A stretch of DNA of 11,433 nt from Echinostoma caproni (Eukaryota; Platyhelminthes; Trematoda; Plagiorchiida; Echinostomatidae), in the NCBI GenBank assembly GCA_900618425.1, contig UZAN01055151.1, forward strand, positions 1 through 11,433. Direction: 5' to 3'. Below, one piece after another: positions 1 through 8,857 of the stretch. The stretch's first letter is position 1. Every line of letters begins with the position of its first letter. The notes beneath the pieces are model-generated. The model was not told the origin of the DNA. It saw only the letters and a program-made list of their open reading frames with translations, and ran no database searches. The position numbers were made by a program, and so were the translations under genes.

Positions 1-241
1 TAGATCGAATCAATATAGAAACCCCAGGAATTCGGTGATATTGAACAATCTATGCGAATGATGTATGAGTAGTGTCGAAATTCCGTTCCTCCAAATTGTT
101 TGTTTCGTACATTTTGTCTGCTTGTTTGTGTACACAATATCTCCATATTTTATGCGAATTTTGATCACAAATTCCGAGGGATAGAAAAGAAGCTCGTTAA
201 GCTCATCGGACCGAAGTGTTCAAAGTTGACAGATTTGAGAA

Positions 242-326
242 TGGTAGTAGTAGTATGGGTAGTAGTAACACCACTACCATTATTGCTATTAGTAGTAGTT
301 GTAGTAGTAATAGCAGTAGTTGTGTT
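242..326. repeat. Imperfect AGT/GTA trinucleotide tract with a strand switch
   Basis: Runs of GTA/AGT units occur at about 244-254, 259-267, 290-310 and 315-320. Between them, about 268-280, lies ACC/ACT/ACC, which is the same kind of repeat read on the other strand. The hexamers GCTATT (about 285-290) and AATAGC (about 309-314) are reverse complements flanking the middle AGT run, so the tract could fold back on itself. It looks like a degenerate, rearranged microsatellite. The valine- and leucine-rich peptide it would encode is a by-product of the repeat. Confidence 0.75.
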
Positions 327-580
327 GTGAGATACTACTCACTTGTGAGCAGTAGGTAACTTTCCATGATCAAAAATATAACACGACCATCGAGGGTCAA
401 CTGATTTATCTGAAAGAATAACTACCGACTGCTCCATACATTATCCTGTGTGTCGAAAAGGATAGCGATGGCACGTTTCTGATTAGGTTTTTGTTTGATG
501 CATGCCAAATGACCGACCTCCCATCTGTAATCCACAATAAGCGAATATCCTCGACCAGCACCGCCTTGTGGCTTTATAAC

Positions 581-595
581 AGTAGTAGTAGTAGC

Positions 596-633
<38 letters not shown>

Positions 634-668
634 CAGTAGTAGTAGCAGTAGTAGTAGTAGTAGTAGTT
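581..668. repeat. (AGT)n microsatellite, 88 bp, with AGC interruptions
   Basis: The array is about 29 units of AGT in one phase. A few units are changed to AGC (near 593, 632 and 644), each by one T-to-C step, and there are no indels. It is the longest simple repeat in the window and is likely to vary in length between individuals. It begins directly after GGCTTTATAAC and ends in TTATTCTGTCC. Reading frames over it give poly-serine on plus and poly-tyrosine on minus, and neither looks like a gene. Confidence 0.95.
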
Positions 669-1360
669 ATTCTGTCCGTGAGTGAATACGTAAAACTCTA
701 GATGCATTGATTGGAATCAGTTCCTCGTTTGTCCGAGATATTGTTTCTCTTGTTGTATCAATTTTTGACCGTACTTATGAAATAGTAGATGTCAGTAGTG
801 AATTCGTTCGTGGTAAAAGGTCAATATCATCAGAGAAAACAAACTTCACCTATTTGTGTTTTGCTTCAGCAAATAACAATTATCTCTAATCGATCTGTTT
901 CTGTCTGTCAGATATGGAAAGTATTGTTTAAGGTGAGTTGACTAGGATGTGACCTTGAGCGAAATTCACTCGCGTATCGTTCACTGCTCTGTTGCTGGTG
1001 TTGGTGCGTTCAAACGGAAAGATCAATTGGGGAATTCGGCCATCTGATGAACAAAGGGGAGACAGAATAATCACTATTAAAAATGTCAGCATTTTCCGAC
1101 TAACAGGTTGACTGGAATTTTTTCCTGTGTGTCAACAGGGACGGAGGAATGAGGAGGTGGAGGTGAGTGCAGAATGTTTTATTTCCAATAATGCAGCTTT
1201 CTTTGTGTGAACCAATTGCGATTCTAATCGGGATGAAGGACTTCAGTCACTGAAATATGAACGTGTTATGTGCGCACATTGTCCGTTGAAATTTTTCAAA
1301 TTTCCAGCTTACTTCATGTTGAAATATGCAGGAGAGGAGATTCTTCGAATCTTTGTAATT
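669..1360. other. No recognisable gene
   Basis: About 700 bases of mixed sequence with only short reading frames (60-67 codons or less), none with a domain I recognise. I see no RNA gene and no transposon coding signature here. It could be intron or intergenic DNA. Confidence 0.5.
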
Positions 1361-1381
1361 CACACATACACACACACACAC
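1361..1381. repeat. Short (CA)n dinucleotide run
   Basis: CACACA units with a single T interruption near 1367, about ten units long. It is an ordinary dinucleotide microsatellite. A minus-strand reading frame crossing it contains a Val-Cys run that comes only from the repeat. Confidence 0.85.
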
Positions 1382-4300
1382 TACTAATTGCCAACACATT
1401 AATAAGCTCATTCGGGTAGACGTAAATCCAATTCTAGTATAGTGTAGCATGACCGTTGACGCATTGTAGGCTTGGAACTCTCAGTGACTGTTTCCCGTCC
1501 TTTAGCCAAGCGACGTTTTCGATCCACATTACTTAAAATATTCTTCCGGTATCAGTGGACAGCACGGTTAGCAAGGTATAGTCTCAGTGTCTGAATACTA
1601 ATGAGACGGAGCGGTACAACACAATGAATTGAATGGGGTTTGGTAAATCATCTGGAATCGACTCATTAGCCACCAAAATTCCGCGCTCGTGTGAAGCAAG
1701 CAATTTGGAGCCCATGATTTGATTCATTCCGAGCGTCTCCGGGTGTGCAGAGAATTGACTGTGTCATCAAATTATCACTCACTCATCGGCACAGCCGGAT
1801 AAGGTGTGATTTTTGTCGAGCACACGGAGGAAGTTGTTTACTCTCATGGCAACCAAGTGTGACCTTCAATGCCACGGTCAAATATCTACTCCACGTATTT
1901 TTTCCTCATAATTTAATCAGTCTTTAAGTCTGTTCCTTAGTGCAACATCCCGTTGGCTTACAATAAGCCACCTGTGGTGTTCTACTCTCCACCTAGTTGA
2001 TACACGATATTATTACCATACCAGGCTTAAGTAGGACATATACGATGATTCAAAGTCTACCAAAGGAGACTGAGTTAGATCAGGGTTGACGGGTTTGGTT
2101 GACCAACCTTTTTCCGAAATTTGGCATATATTCTATAAATATATCTAACGAAATGGTTAGCTATAGATATTACCTTACATTATTGAATATATATATAACC
2201 CCATATGGAATTAGGTAGCATCGGGGACATGACCAACCAGAGATAGAATGGCGAAAAAACAAATAAGTCATGAAAAACAACGACATAACGTGCCCTGTTT
2301 TACTGGAATCAGCAGACCAAACTGTATATCAATTTTAATCATGTATTCTTCTTTTTCCGACAATCAAATGAAGATTTTATTTGAATACAAATCAGGTGAG
2401 CTTGTTCAAGGCTGAGTATCCTCATTTTTGTGGAATGCAAAGTTATTGAAAAATTCATGCATGTCCAAAAACAGAACCGCACGGTGACAAAGGCAAACAA
2501 GGACCTCGTTTGATCACATCTGCGTGCGTGCATTCAAACCAAAGTCAGAGGCTGTCAGTCATGTGCACGGGGCGAGCAAAAGACACTGTGGAAGTCGACA
2601 AAATTATCTGTCACAGAGCCAGTCCAGATTCCACCAAACAGCATTATTTTCTGAGCTCAAATACAACCAATTAGAGATCTCAATATGCCGGAAATCGGAA
2701 CGAAAATACTGAAATAATACTTGGCTGTGACATAGATGTGCACAGATATTGATCAAAACGTGCAACATCCTGATTTTCATCACATTTGTTCCTCCCGATG
2801 CTTCGTTTCTCCAGCCTGATTCGCATGATTGAACTTAATATTGACCCCCCACCTCGGGCGCAACATATCTCACATATTACACACTTCTCTCTTTGTTCCT
2901 ATCAGCCACATGCCATTAGAAGGTACGACTTCGCGATTTTGACGACGGTTGCTGGTGCATCAGTTAGTTGTAAAATAACAAAGTCACAGTAGAAAACGTA
3001 TCTAGAATCGAGTTATTTAATTGACTCATAGCCTTCATACAAGTATTGTAATTTCATCTCGTTCATATTTCACTTACTCTTCTCCATTTTTGAGCACTGC
3101 AGACAGTCGCTTAGCATGGAGTTCACCAAGTTGACTGCCAAACAGAATTTGCCAGTTCCCTCTAATACACCCCGCACTCCAATCACTGATGACCACTGTA
3201 GAGGCTGCCAACTCATCTCTGTTTGTCATACAGAGAGAAGGTTGCGATTGTGTTCAAATCTAACCTCTCTGCGGTAAATGAATGAATTCGACATTGGATT
3301 TGACCCGTCCAGAAACTGTATAAATGTGAAAAAAATAAGATTTACTTAGGTCTGACCGCTTTTTACTACAAATCTCAAACGATAGGATAAGCTACACTTT
3401 ATCTGTGAAAAATATGACTTCCGCGAATGTATGTGAAGAGTAGCAATTACCGAAAACCTCCCTCATCAGTGCAAAACATTTTGCGATATCCAGATTGATG
3501 AGTACAGGACATCAATAACAAGGCACTCGGTATTTACATCCATCCTCACTCGTCAGGCGGGATGAATATTTACTTCTTTTGACATGTAAAATGGAATTCA
3601 TTTGAAAACTAGCTTGACAGGTCAGCTTTCACCGCATGCTGAATTACTTGTTTACCACCATTGAGATAAACCCATTGTCAAATGGACGGGCAGCGCGATT
3701 TGAATTTGTTGGTAAAATCACTACGTCCTCTGCTTTGTTGGGCGTTCCATATCAATTAGCCTCAGCCACTCCGCCACATGTTGATAGGGTGAGATAAACA
3801 TCAAATTATTTCACTTGATCTTCTTTCACACTGCCCTGACCTTGCAATTCACAGTTCATCCAGTTAAATTTGTATAAGGTAAGCGCCAAATGCGAGACGC
3901 GCTCTTGTTAGTGCCCACCAGCAGTGCATACGCGTCATCCTATACGTGAGTTGAACACCTTGCAGTAAAGGTATGCTACAACTGAATCGAATAGCTCAGG
4001 GCTCGGAGGATTGTAGTTAAAGGAGAGTGTATCGTTTGTCGCCCTTCGTTGCTATCGGGTCAAATAAACTAAAGAACTTTTATGGAAGACTATATTGTCA
4101 CATAGATAATACACCCATACGTTCCATGTAGAGAGTTCGGTAATCAAATCCCACACAGACCGATCGGTATGCATATGGGATTATCTACTAACAAATTGAT
4201 ACAAATGCGATTAGTCTCGAATCAATCCGGTCTCTAGTTGAATACTTCTAAATGCTTCCAATACATTTTTAGTATTTTCCGATCCGAATATCCCTTAGAG

Positions 4301-4994
4301 TCCTCAGTCATCGATTCCGTACCCACCAGCAGAACACAAATCGCCAAACGCCTATGAGTCACCATAGAGCAATCTACGATGGTCCTCTCATATATACGCC
4401 TGTTTCGATAGACCGCGACGCTTATCCTTTCAGATACGCAAGCTACTACAATTTAGATTCAAGCATTCAACTATATGTTCGTGCGTAATAGAAGATTTGA
4501 TTCAATTTCAAAGGTGAATTCGTCGTGTATATAGCAAGCGAAGCGTGAACTGAAAAGCTAGGAAGCACTGGACAGCTGTTTCGATCTGGTTGAGTCTCAT
4601 CAGCAATGCGAATCCATCTCAAAATCTATTGCATTAATTGTTTTGTTTTCCTGTGGTCTACTCCGAATTTATCACGATCAAAGAAGGTATGGCCCTAACC
4701 ACTGACCCCTTTTCTGGTTATAATCCTTTTCGATTGAATTCACCACGGGACAATAAATGAGAAGCCGATCAGATTTAGTGCGTTTTCACAAACAATATAC
4801 ACCTCACGCTATTTTGATCCTCTCCCAGGGAAAAAATCGATTTCGCTAATTTAATTTTCATGCTATACCTCTGAATGATCCTTCGGAATGTCTGAAAAAC
4901 TAAGATCGCTTTTGCTAAATCCCACACGAAAATGAAGCAATTGTACCAATAATAATTTTATCATAATGTGTAAGTATTTTGTTGTGTGGAAACA
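1382..4994. other. Long gene-free stretch
   Basis: About 3.6 kb without a reading frame above 70 codons and without any RT, Gag, integrase or transposase motif that I could see in the frames I read. Short AT-rich patches (for example about 2120-2200) occur. Nothing resembles a tRNA or rRNA. Short host exons cannot be excluded, because 50-150 bp exons leave little trace by eye; a spliced-transcript alignment would be needed to find them. Confidence 0.45.
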
Positions 4995-5022
4995 ATATAA
5001 TAATATAATGATATTATTATAT
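4995..5022. repeat. Perfect 12-bp inverted repeat with 4-nt loop, all A/T arms
   Basis: ATATAATAATAT (4995-5006) and ATATTATTATAT (5011-5022) are exact reverse complements separated by AATG. The hairpin sits in an A/T patch that continues to about 5060. This is seen directly. It could form a cruciform or be a chance product of low-complexity A/T sequence. No element boundary or target-site duplication was found around it. Confidence 0.7.
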
Positions 5023-5740
5023 AACATGAGATATATAATATATTGATAATAAAATAACACATGGTATTATAACAAATATATTCTCTTTTGAAAAGAAAAG
5101 AAACCCGAAACATTAATTACTGGGATTGATTTTATGTCAGTCGATTGAATGAGCAAACAACTCTGTGATCAATATGGAATCTCATATCCGGTCTCAAGAT
5201 TAAATTCATGTCAGCTAACCAGAATGAGAACTTTTAATTACCAGGAATAACGCTTTCCTTAATTAATAATATATGAGTTGTGATGTTTTGGCATGAGCAC
5301 AAATCAGCAAAAATTGCATTGTTAGCACCTCTCTGGTTTTAGGGATGCGTCATCTAGAGGACTATTCAGATAGAAATCCCTCTTGGGCTGAAAACAATAA
5401 AAATTCACATTGTTAGCAAACACGCTTCATTTTTTCTCTGATGCACCCAAATCGAACCATGAAAGTCCAATGACGAGAATGGTGAAAAGGTGTTTACTAA
5501 GAAAACGCTAATTAGGAAAATAACGAGCGTACCTCATAGTTTAGAATGAACTCTCACCAACTGAGGATGGATGCTTAGTGAACTGCGCATGGTAGATGAG
5601 TGGGGCTGACATTTTTCACTTCGTATGCTATTTGAAGTTAACTCTGGGTTTTTTTTAATTTGCTATTTTGTCTCCATTTTTTTCTTTCACCGTGTGTTAA
5701 GAATATTTCCATCCCTCCCAACGTTATCGCGTGCAAGCGT
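5023..5740. other. No recognisable gene
   Basis: Mixed sequence with T-rich runs near 5649-5657 and 5678-5685. I looked here for the missing N-terminal half of the RT relic that begins at 5934, as expected if the SINE had landed inside it, and did not find it on the plus strand. No other coding or RNA signal was recognised. Confidence 0.5.
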
Positions 5741-5747
5741 ACGGCTG

Positions 5748-5758
5748 TGGCCCGATGG
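5748..5758 (+). promoter_or_regulatory. Pol III A box (internal promoter)
   Basis: TGGCCCGATGG matches the tRNA A-box pattern TRGCNNAGYGG except that the AG pair reads GA. Its position relative to the B box supports a type 2 RNA polymerase III promoter. Whether it is still active cannot be told from sequence. Confidence 0.6.
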
Positions 5759-5790
5759 TAACGTCTCCAATTATCTCCTCGGTGGGTGTA

Positions 5791-5801
5791 TGTTCGAATC
5801 C
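5791..5801 (+). promoter_or_regulatory. Pol III B box (internal promoter)
   Basis: TGTTCGAATCC matches the B-box pattern GGTTCGANNCC at ten of eleven positions. This is the strongest single indication that the unit derives from a tRNA. It is the only such match I found in the window. Confidence 0.7.
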
Positions 5802-5833
5802 CACCACCGACGCCTGTCTCTCCCCATTACGTG

Positions 5834-5840
5834 TTTTTTT
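5834..5840 (+). terminator. T7 run, possible Pol III terminator
   Basis: Seven consecutive T lie about 33 bp after the B box. Four or more T suffice to end RNA polymerase III transcription in animals. If the promoter is active, most transcripts would stop here, before the A-rich tail. That would make the present copy a poor retroposition source unless the run arose after insertion. Confidence 0.4.
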
Positions 5841-5933
5841 ATGGCAGCCCTTTGACTGGCCGCTTTCTGCTTCCTTAAAGTTGCATCTTTGTATATTCAA
5901 TAAAAGGAAGTGGAAAATGAAAGTGAAAAAGTG

Positions 5934-6571
5934 AAAATGACTTAGTGGTCGTTTATCCCTCCACTGACCCTGACTGTTTCTGTCAACTTTAAGATTGTCT
6001 AAATAAAATGTTTAGTTGGTCAATGCTCAATGCTCAATGTAAATAAATGTCTGGATATTTCCTTTTATCCTTAAAAAAGGCACGCATTATCAAACGCTTT
6101 TGAGCAATCAGCCTGAACTTTCTGTTATTGGTAATGTAATCCTCAAAGCTAACTCTGTCAAATATCATGGCTTTACTTTGTCATATAATCGTTCTTGGTC
6201 CCAACATGTTGAAAACATTTGCGTTAAGGGTTCCTAGGCTGTCCTTCTATGCTTTTAGACTTAAACAGCTCGGCGTTCCCCTAAATATAATTCTTAAATG
6301 TGTTATTGCTTGCATTCCTCCACATTAGGTGTATTGTTGTACTGTACAAGACTTTATTCCAATTTCCAGATCTCCTAAATCTTCTTTCCCGTTGCAGGGA
6401 CATTCCAAAGACCGTTTTGGTTGACTTTATTGTGAGCAAGCATTTTGATTCATGCGATCGAGCTATCAGCCATATACTGTCAAATGATGAACACTATCTG
6501 CATGCCCATTTTAATAAATCAATGTCTCATCCGAGTATGCGTTCCAAATTTGGGATTCTTTGTGCCCGCAG
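5934..6571 (+). pseudogene. LINE reverse transcriptase relic, motif C to thumb region
   Basis: This is the C-terminal half of a non-LTR retrotransposon RT, broken into at least five frame segments. In order: a motif C remnant reading S-E-N-D-L-V-V (about 5930-5950), where Asp-Asp is Asn-Asp; a W-S...N-V-N-K-C block (about 6017-6050) matching the W..N.L.LN..KC pattern after motif C; V-K-Y-H-G-F-T-L and S-W-S-Q-H-V (about 6160-6210), matching the K-Y-L-G-V-x-(L/I)...W..H block; L-G-V-P-L-N-I-I-L-K (about 6270-6300); then S-K-H-F-D-S-C and R-S-K-F-G-I-L-C-A-R (about 6430-6570). In-frame stops lie at 5990-5992, 6235-6237 and 6326-6328, and frame changes occur near 6033, 6060-6110, 6240 and 6320. 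Similarity ends at the AGT array at 6572. The upstream RT motifs are missing from this strand. The block order fits jockey/CR1-type LINEs, seen often in flatworms. It is a dead fragment. The RT assignment is confident; the clade is not. Confidence 0.8.
6020..6039 (+). repeat. TCAATGC tandem, about 2.9 copies, inside the RT relic
   Basis: TCAATGC occurs at 6020-6026 and 6027-6033, followed by TCAATG at 6034-6039. A 7-bp unit is not a multiple of three, so this duplication moves the reading frame between the Trp block and the N-V-N-K-C block of the RT relic. It is a likely cause of one frameshift and points to replication slippage after the element lost function. Confidence 0.75.
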
Positions 6572-6590
6572 CAGTAGTAGTAGTAGTAGA
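6572..6590 (+). repeat. Short AGC/AGT array at the end of the RT relic
   Basis: CAG followed by about five AGT units, ending in AGAACTGAACT. It is the same motif and strand as the array at 581-668. RT similarity stops at its left edge, and the sequence to its right no longer resembles a LINE C-terminus. It could be a junction microsatellite or a repeat grown from serine codons in the old reading frame. Confidence 0.8.
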
Positions 6591-7889
6591 ACTGAACTCG
6601 GGACACAAATTACGCAATGCAAATCACGGGAAACGAAGCAAGAATCAGCTGTCACGGACTGGATCACGAAATCACTGGGCCGCAATGGCACTAGCATGCA
6701 ATGTCCCACGTAATTGAGGCGCGAGGAACAGGCCACAGGAATGGTAGTTCTTTTATAGGAAGAAATGAGGGCGATTATATAACATATACAGAAGTAGATC
6801 ATTCATCAGGCAGACTTCCACCAATCGCATTCCCGTATTGCTTTCATCATTATGCTCCTGTCTGAACTGCACTGTCTCGGATTGGCTGGCACGATCTGCC
6901 TATGGTGTGTAGTCAGAAGCAGTGACACGAACGTGCGTCATTGATGTCACTTTTGAAATTTGATTGATCGCAGGTGTCCAAAAACTATAACGCGCCGCTC
7001 CAGGATAGGCGTCATTTCGATGGCCTGGCTCACCACGGTAATTCTAGTTGTAATTGTAACTTCTGTAGCTTCTGTAGGCTTGAAGCCCACATCTCAGTCA
7101 GAGTTGTACACAATGAAGGAGAAGTCTTGAATTCCGAAAACGTTTCCTTCGTAACCAGAATACGTGCTTAAGATGTTGCCCTATTGTTATAATCTATGTT
7201 AAATAAAGAGGGAAACACAACGGTATTGGGATCCAGTTGACGGATGGAAACGACAGGAAATTAAGTCTGATTGCATTAGATGTGTACGATCTGTAAGGCT
7301 CCTGAAGGCAATTTTTAACTGCGCAAAATTCAGTCATCAACTCTTTCGACATGATTGAAGAGATAATCGTCAGTCCACGTCAAAGCAGCTGAAACTCTTG
7401 AATCAGTTAGAAACGACCAAAGGTCAGCACGGATTTACGAGGGGGAAACTTACTGTTAAACGAATTTCGAATAAATCTGCTGTTGAATTGAAACTGTTAA
7501 CGTTTACCAATATGAAAAACGAGGCGTCCAAGCCTAGTGATGTGTTGGGGGTGAGAGGTAATTGATACAACTCACTTGGGATAACGGTTGAGAGATAATC
7601 GATGCCGGATAAGATGGTAAAGAAGAACGTGGTAACGTAAAGAAACATTGAAATGGTGAAGAGAGAGAGAGCAACCTTTAGTAGGGGGAAAATGTTGCGC
7701 TTTATCGAAGTGTAAAATTTTCGGCCCTATAGTTTGTTCAAACTGTGGTCCGTAAAAGCACGGGTTATCAAAACTACCTTGCATACTCACCCGATTTTTG
7801 TACGTTGTAGCAACCGGGGAAATTAAAAGAAATGTTAAAATCTCGCGCTCCTTTTTTATCAGAAGAAATGGAAATAGCCTGACTTTAAA
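6591..7889. other. No clear gene; one small Cys-rich reading frame
   Basis: About 1.3 kb between the two LINE halves. A plus-strand reading frame of 65 codons (6974-7171) contains C-N-C-N-F-C-S-F-C, is preceded by a CAG that could act as a splice acceptor, and is followed 31 bp after its stop by AATAAA (7202-7207). This could be a terminal exon, but the pattern also occurs by chance and I recognise no domain. A short GA run lies near 7659-7671. The minus-strand frame continuing below 7890 loses all RT resemblance. Confidence 0.4.
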
Positions 7890-8640
7890 CCACAATATCA
7901 AGTCATTTGAAGAGAAATTTCGGGTTACCAATAAACAAATCGCTAATACATTTAGAAAATAAGTATGACAAAAGAACCTTCGAGTAACTCGTGGTTGTTC
8001 AACAATGGTTTGAATTACTTTCGACCTAGCCCGATGCACTGAATAATCCAACAGGTAATCAGAACACCAGGACTCCAGGTTATGAATAAGAAGGGAACGA
8101 GAAATAGAATCAAAATCAGATGAACAGTCGAGAAATGCACAAAGTACAGATTTTGCATAGCCATTTGAATGACTTGCTAGTTTGATGTAACAGTGAGGAA
8201 CCTTCATTGAGCATGCACCTGCTACGTATGCTGGGAAAATACAGAGTCATATGGGTAGTCGATGGAGCACGAGATGCGTGTCAGGACAACGGGCTCTGCT
8301 TGTATAGGCCCGACAAAAGTTAAAGCAATCGGACGGAAGAGTTTGGTTGGAACGGTAAAATCAGAGAATTTCAGGGTGAGAACAATTATTACCGGTCCCC
8401 AATAGTTTAGTATGAAGCATGCGTTTGAGGAAATGTTTAATAACCTTGCTAATAATAAGATTACAACTCTTGCTCTATATCTCAGCAGGAAAGATTGAAT
8501 ATCATCGCGACCAACACTGGTTTTCGTGGCAATCAAAAGTTTAAAAGTTTCTTATTTCAAAATAGTCTCTACTTGAGTGGCATCATCCGGAAAAAATTGC
8601 GTGACTGAAGGCTAAATGCTGCGTTTAGGCTGTCCAGATC
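7890..8640 (-). pseudogene. LINE reverse transcriptase relic, fingers to motif C
   Basis: Reading right to left, this is the N-terminal half of a non-LTR RT. L-N-A-A-F (about 8615-8628) resembles the N..F block before RT. A-T-Q-V-E-T-I-L-K (8552-8581) is followed by an in-frame stop and then K-T-S-V-G-R-D-D-I (about 8498-8526), the K-S-P-G-P-D-x-I hallmark of LINE RTs. F-R-P-I-A-L-T (about 8315-8340) is the R-P-I-S-L-T block. F-L-D-C-S-S-D-F-D-S-I (about 8104-8135) is motif A with both aspartates kept. Motif B near 7960-7990 is frameshifted: E-G-S-F appears in the neighbouring frame. Motif C reads S-N-D-L-I-L (about 7893-7912). The frame changes near 8210-8310 and again at motif B. Similarity stops just after motif C. 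A C-terminal half in the right order is absent on this strand but present on plus at 5934-6571. RT assignment is confident; the family probably matches that relic. Confidence 0.82.
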
Positions 8641-8857
8641 CGTTGCACAATCAGGATTTTTGGTATTTGTCCCACACAGTGGTTTGATAACTTGTCAAAG
8701 TCGCTAAATGTTGTTGCATTGCAGTAACTGGGTGGCGTACAAAACCGACAGGTGATTATTGACTTCAGCCTTCATCATATTGAGATAATGTTTGACAGGC
8801 ACTCGGTTTTTAACTGTGTGATCACTCCTTCTGTCTTGTGAATAATTTCAACGGTGG

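Larger units (their letters stand above)
5741..5940 (+). mobile_element. tRNA-derived SINE-like element (probable)
   Basis: The head (about 5741-5815) has a tRNA-like layout: an A box at 5748-5758 (TGGCCCGATGG) and a B box at 5791-5801 (TGTTCGAATCC). Their starts are 43 bp apart, within the usual range for tRNA genes and tRNA-derived SINEs. A run of seven T follows at 5834-5840. The head does not fold as a working tRNA: the anticodon arm does not pair, the T stem has mismatches, and acceptor pairing is poor. After the head comes a non-tRNA body, then AATAAA at 5899-5904 and a degenerate A-rich tail of GTGAAAA-type units to about 5940. Head, unrelated body and A-rich tail together are SINE architecture. 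I saw no clear target-site duplication, and the family is not one I can name. The tail abuts the RT relic that starts near 5934. A plain tRNA pseudogene is the main alternative. Confidence 0.6.

Noticed and set aside
100..330. 76-codon plus frame rich in Val and Leu, resembling a membrane segment
   Set aside because: The hydrophobic run is the translation of the imperfect GTA tract, not a real transmembrane segment.
335..355. Short fold-back around CTCACTTGTGAG
   Set aside because: The arms are five bases with a two-base centre and a bulge; too weak to support as a structured RNA or element end.
483..707. Frames encoding poly-serine (plus) and poly-tyrosine (minus)
   Set aside because: They consist of the AGT microsatellite; composition outside the repeat shows no domain and no gene structure.
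5741..5815. A functional tRNA gene
   Set aside because: A and B boxes are present but the anticodon arm does not pair, the T stem has mismatches and the acceptor stem is poor; a SINE head or tRNA pseudogene fits better.
6300..6713. 137-codon plus frame as an intact protein gene
   Set aside because: Only its middle part matches the RT thumb region, its start is within a frameshifted relic, and the part after the AGT array has no RT similarity.
5934..8640. Twin-priming (5' inversion) of a single LINE insertion
   Set aside because: Twin-priming would place the inverted 5' half to the left of the plus-strand 3' half. Here the inverted half lies to the right, so a genomic inversion or two separate copies is needed.
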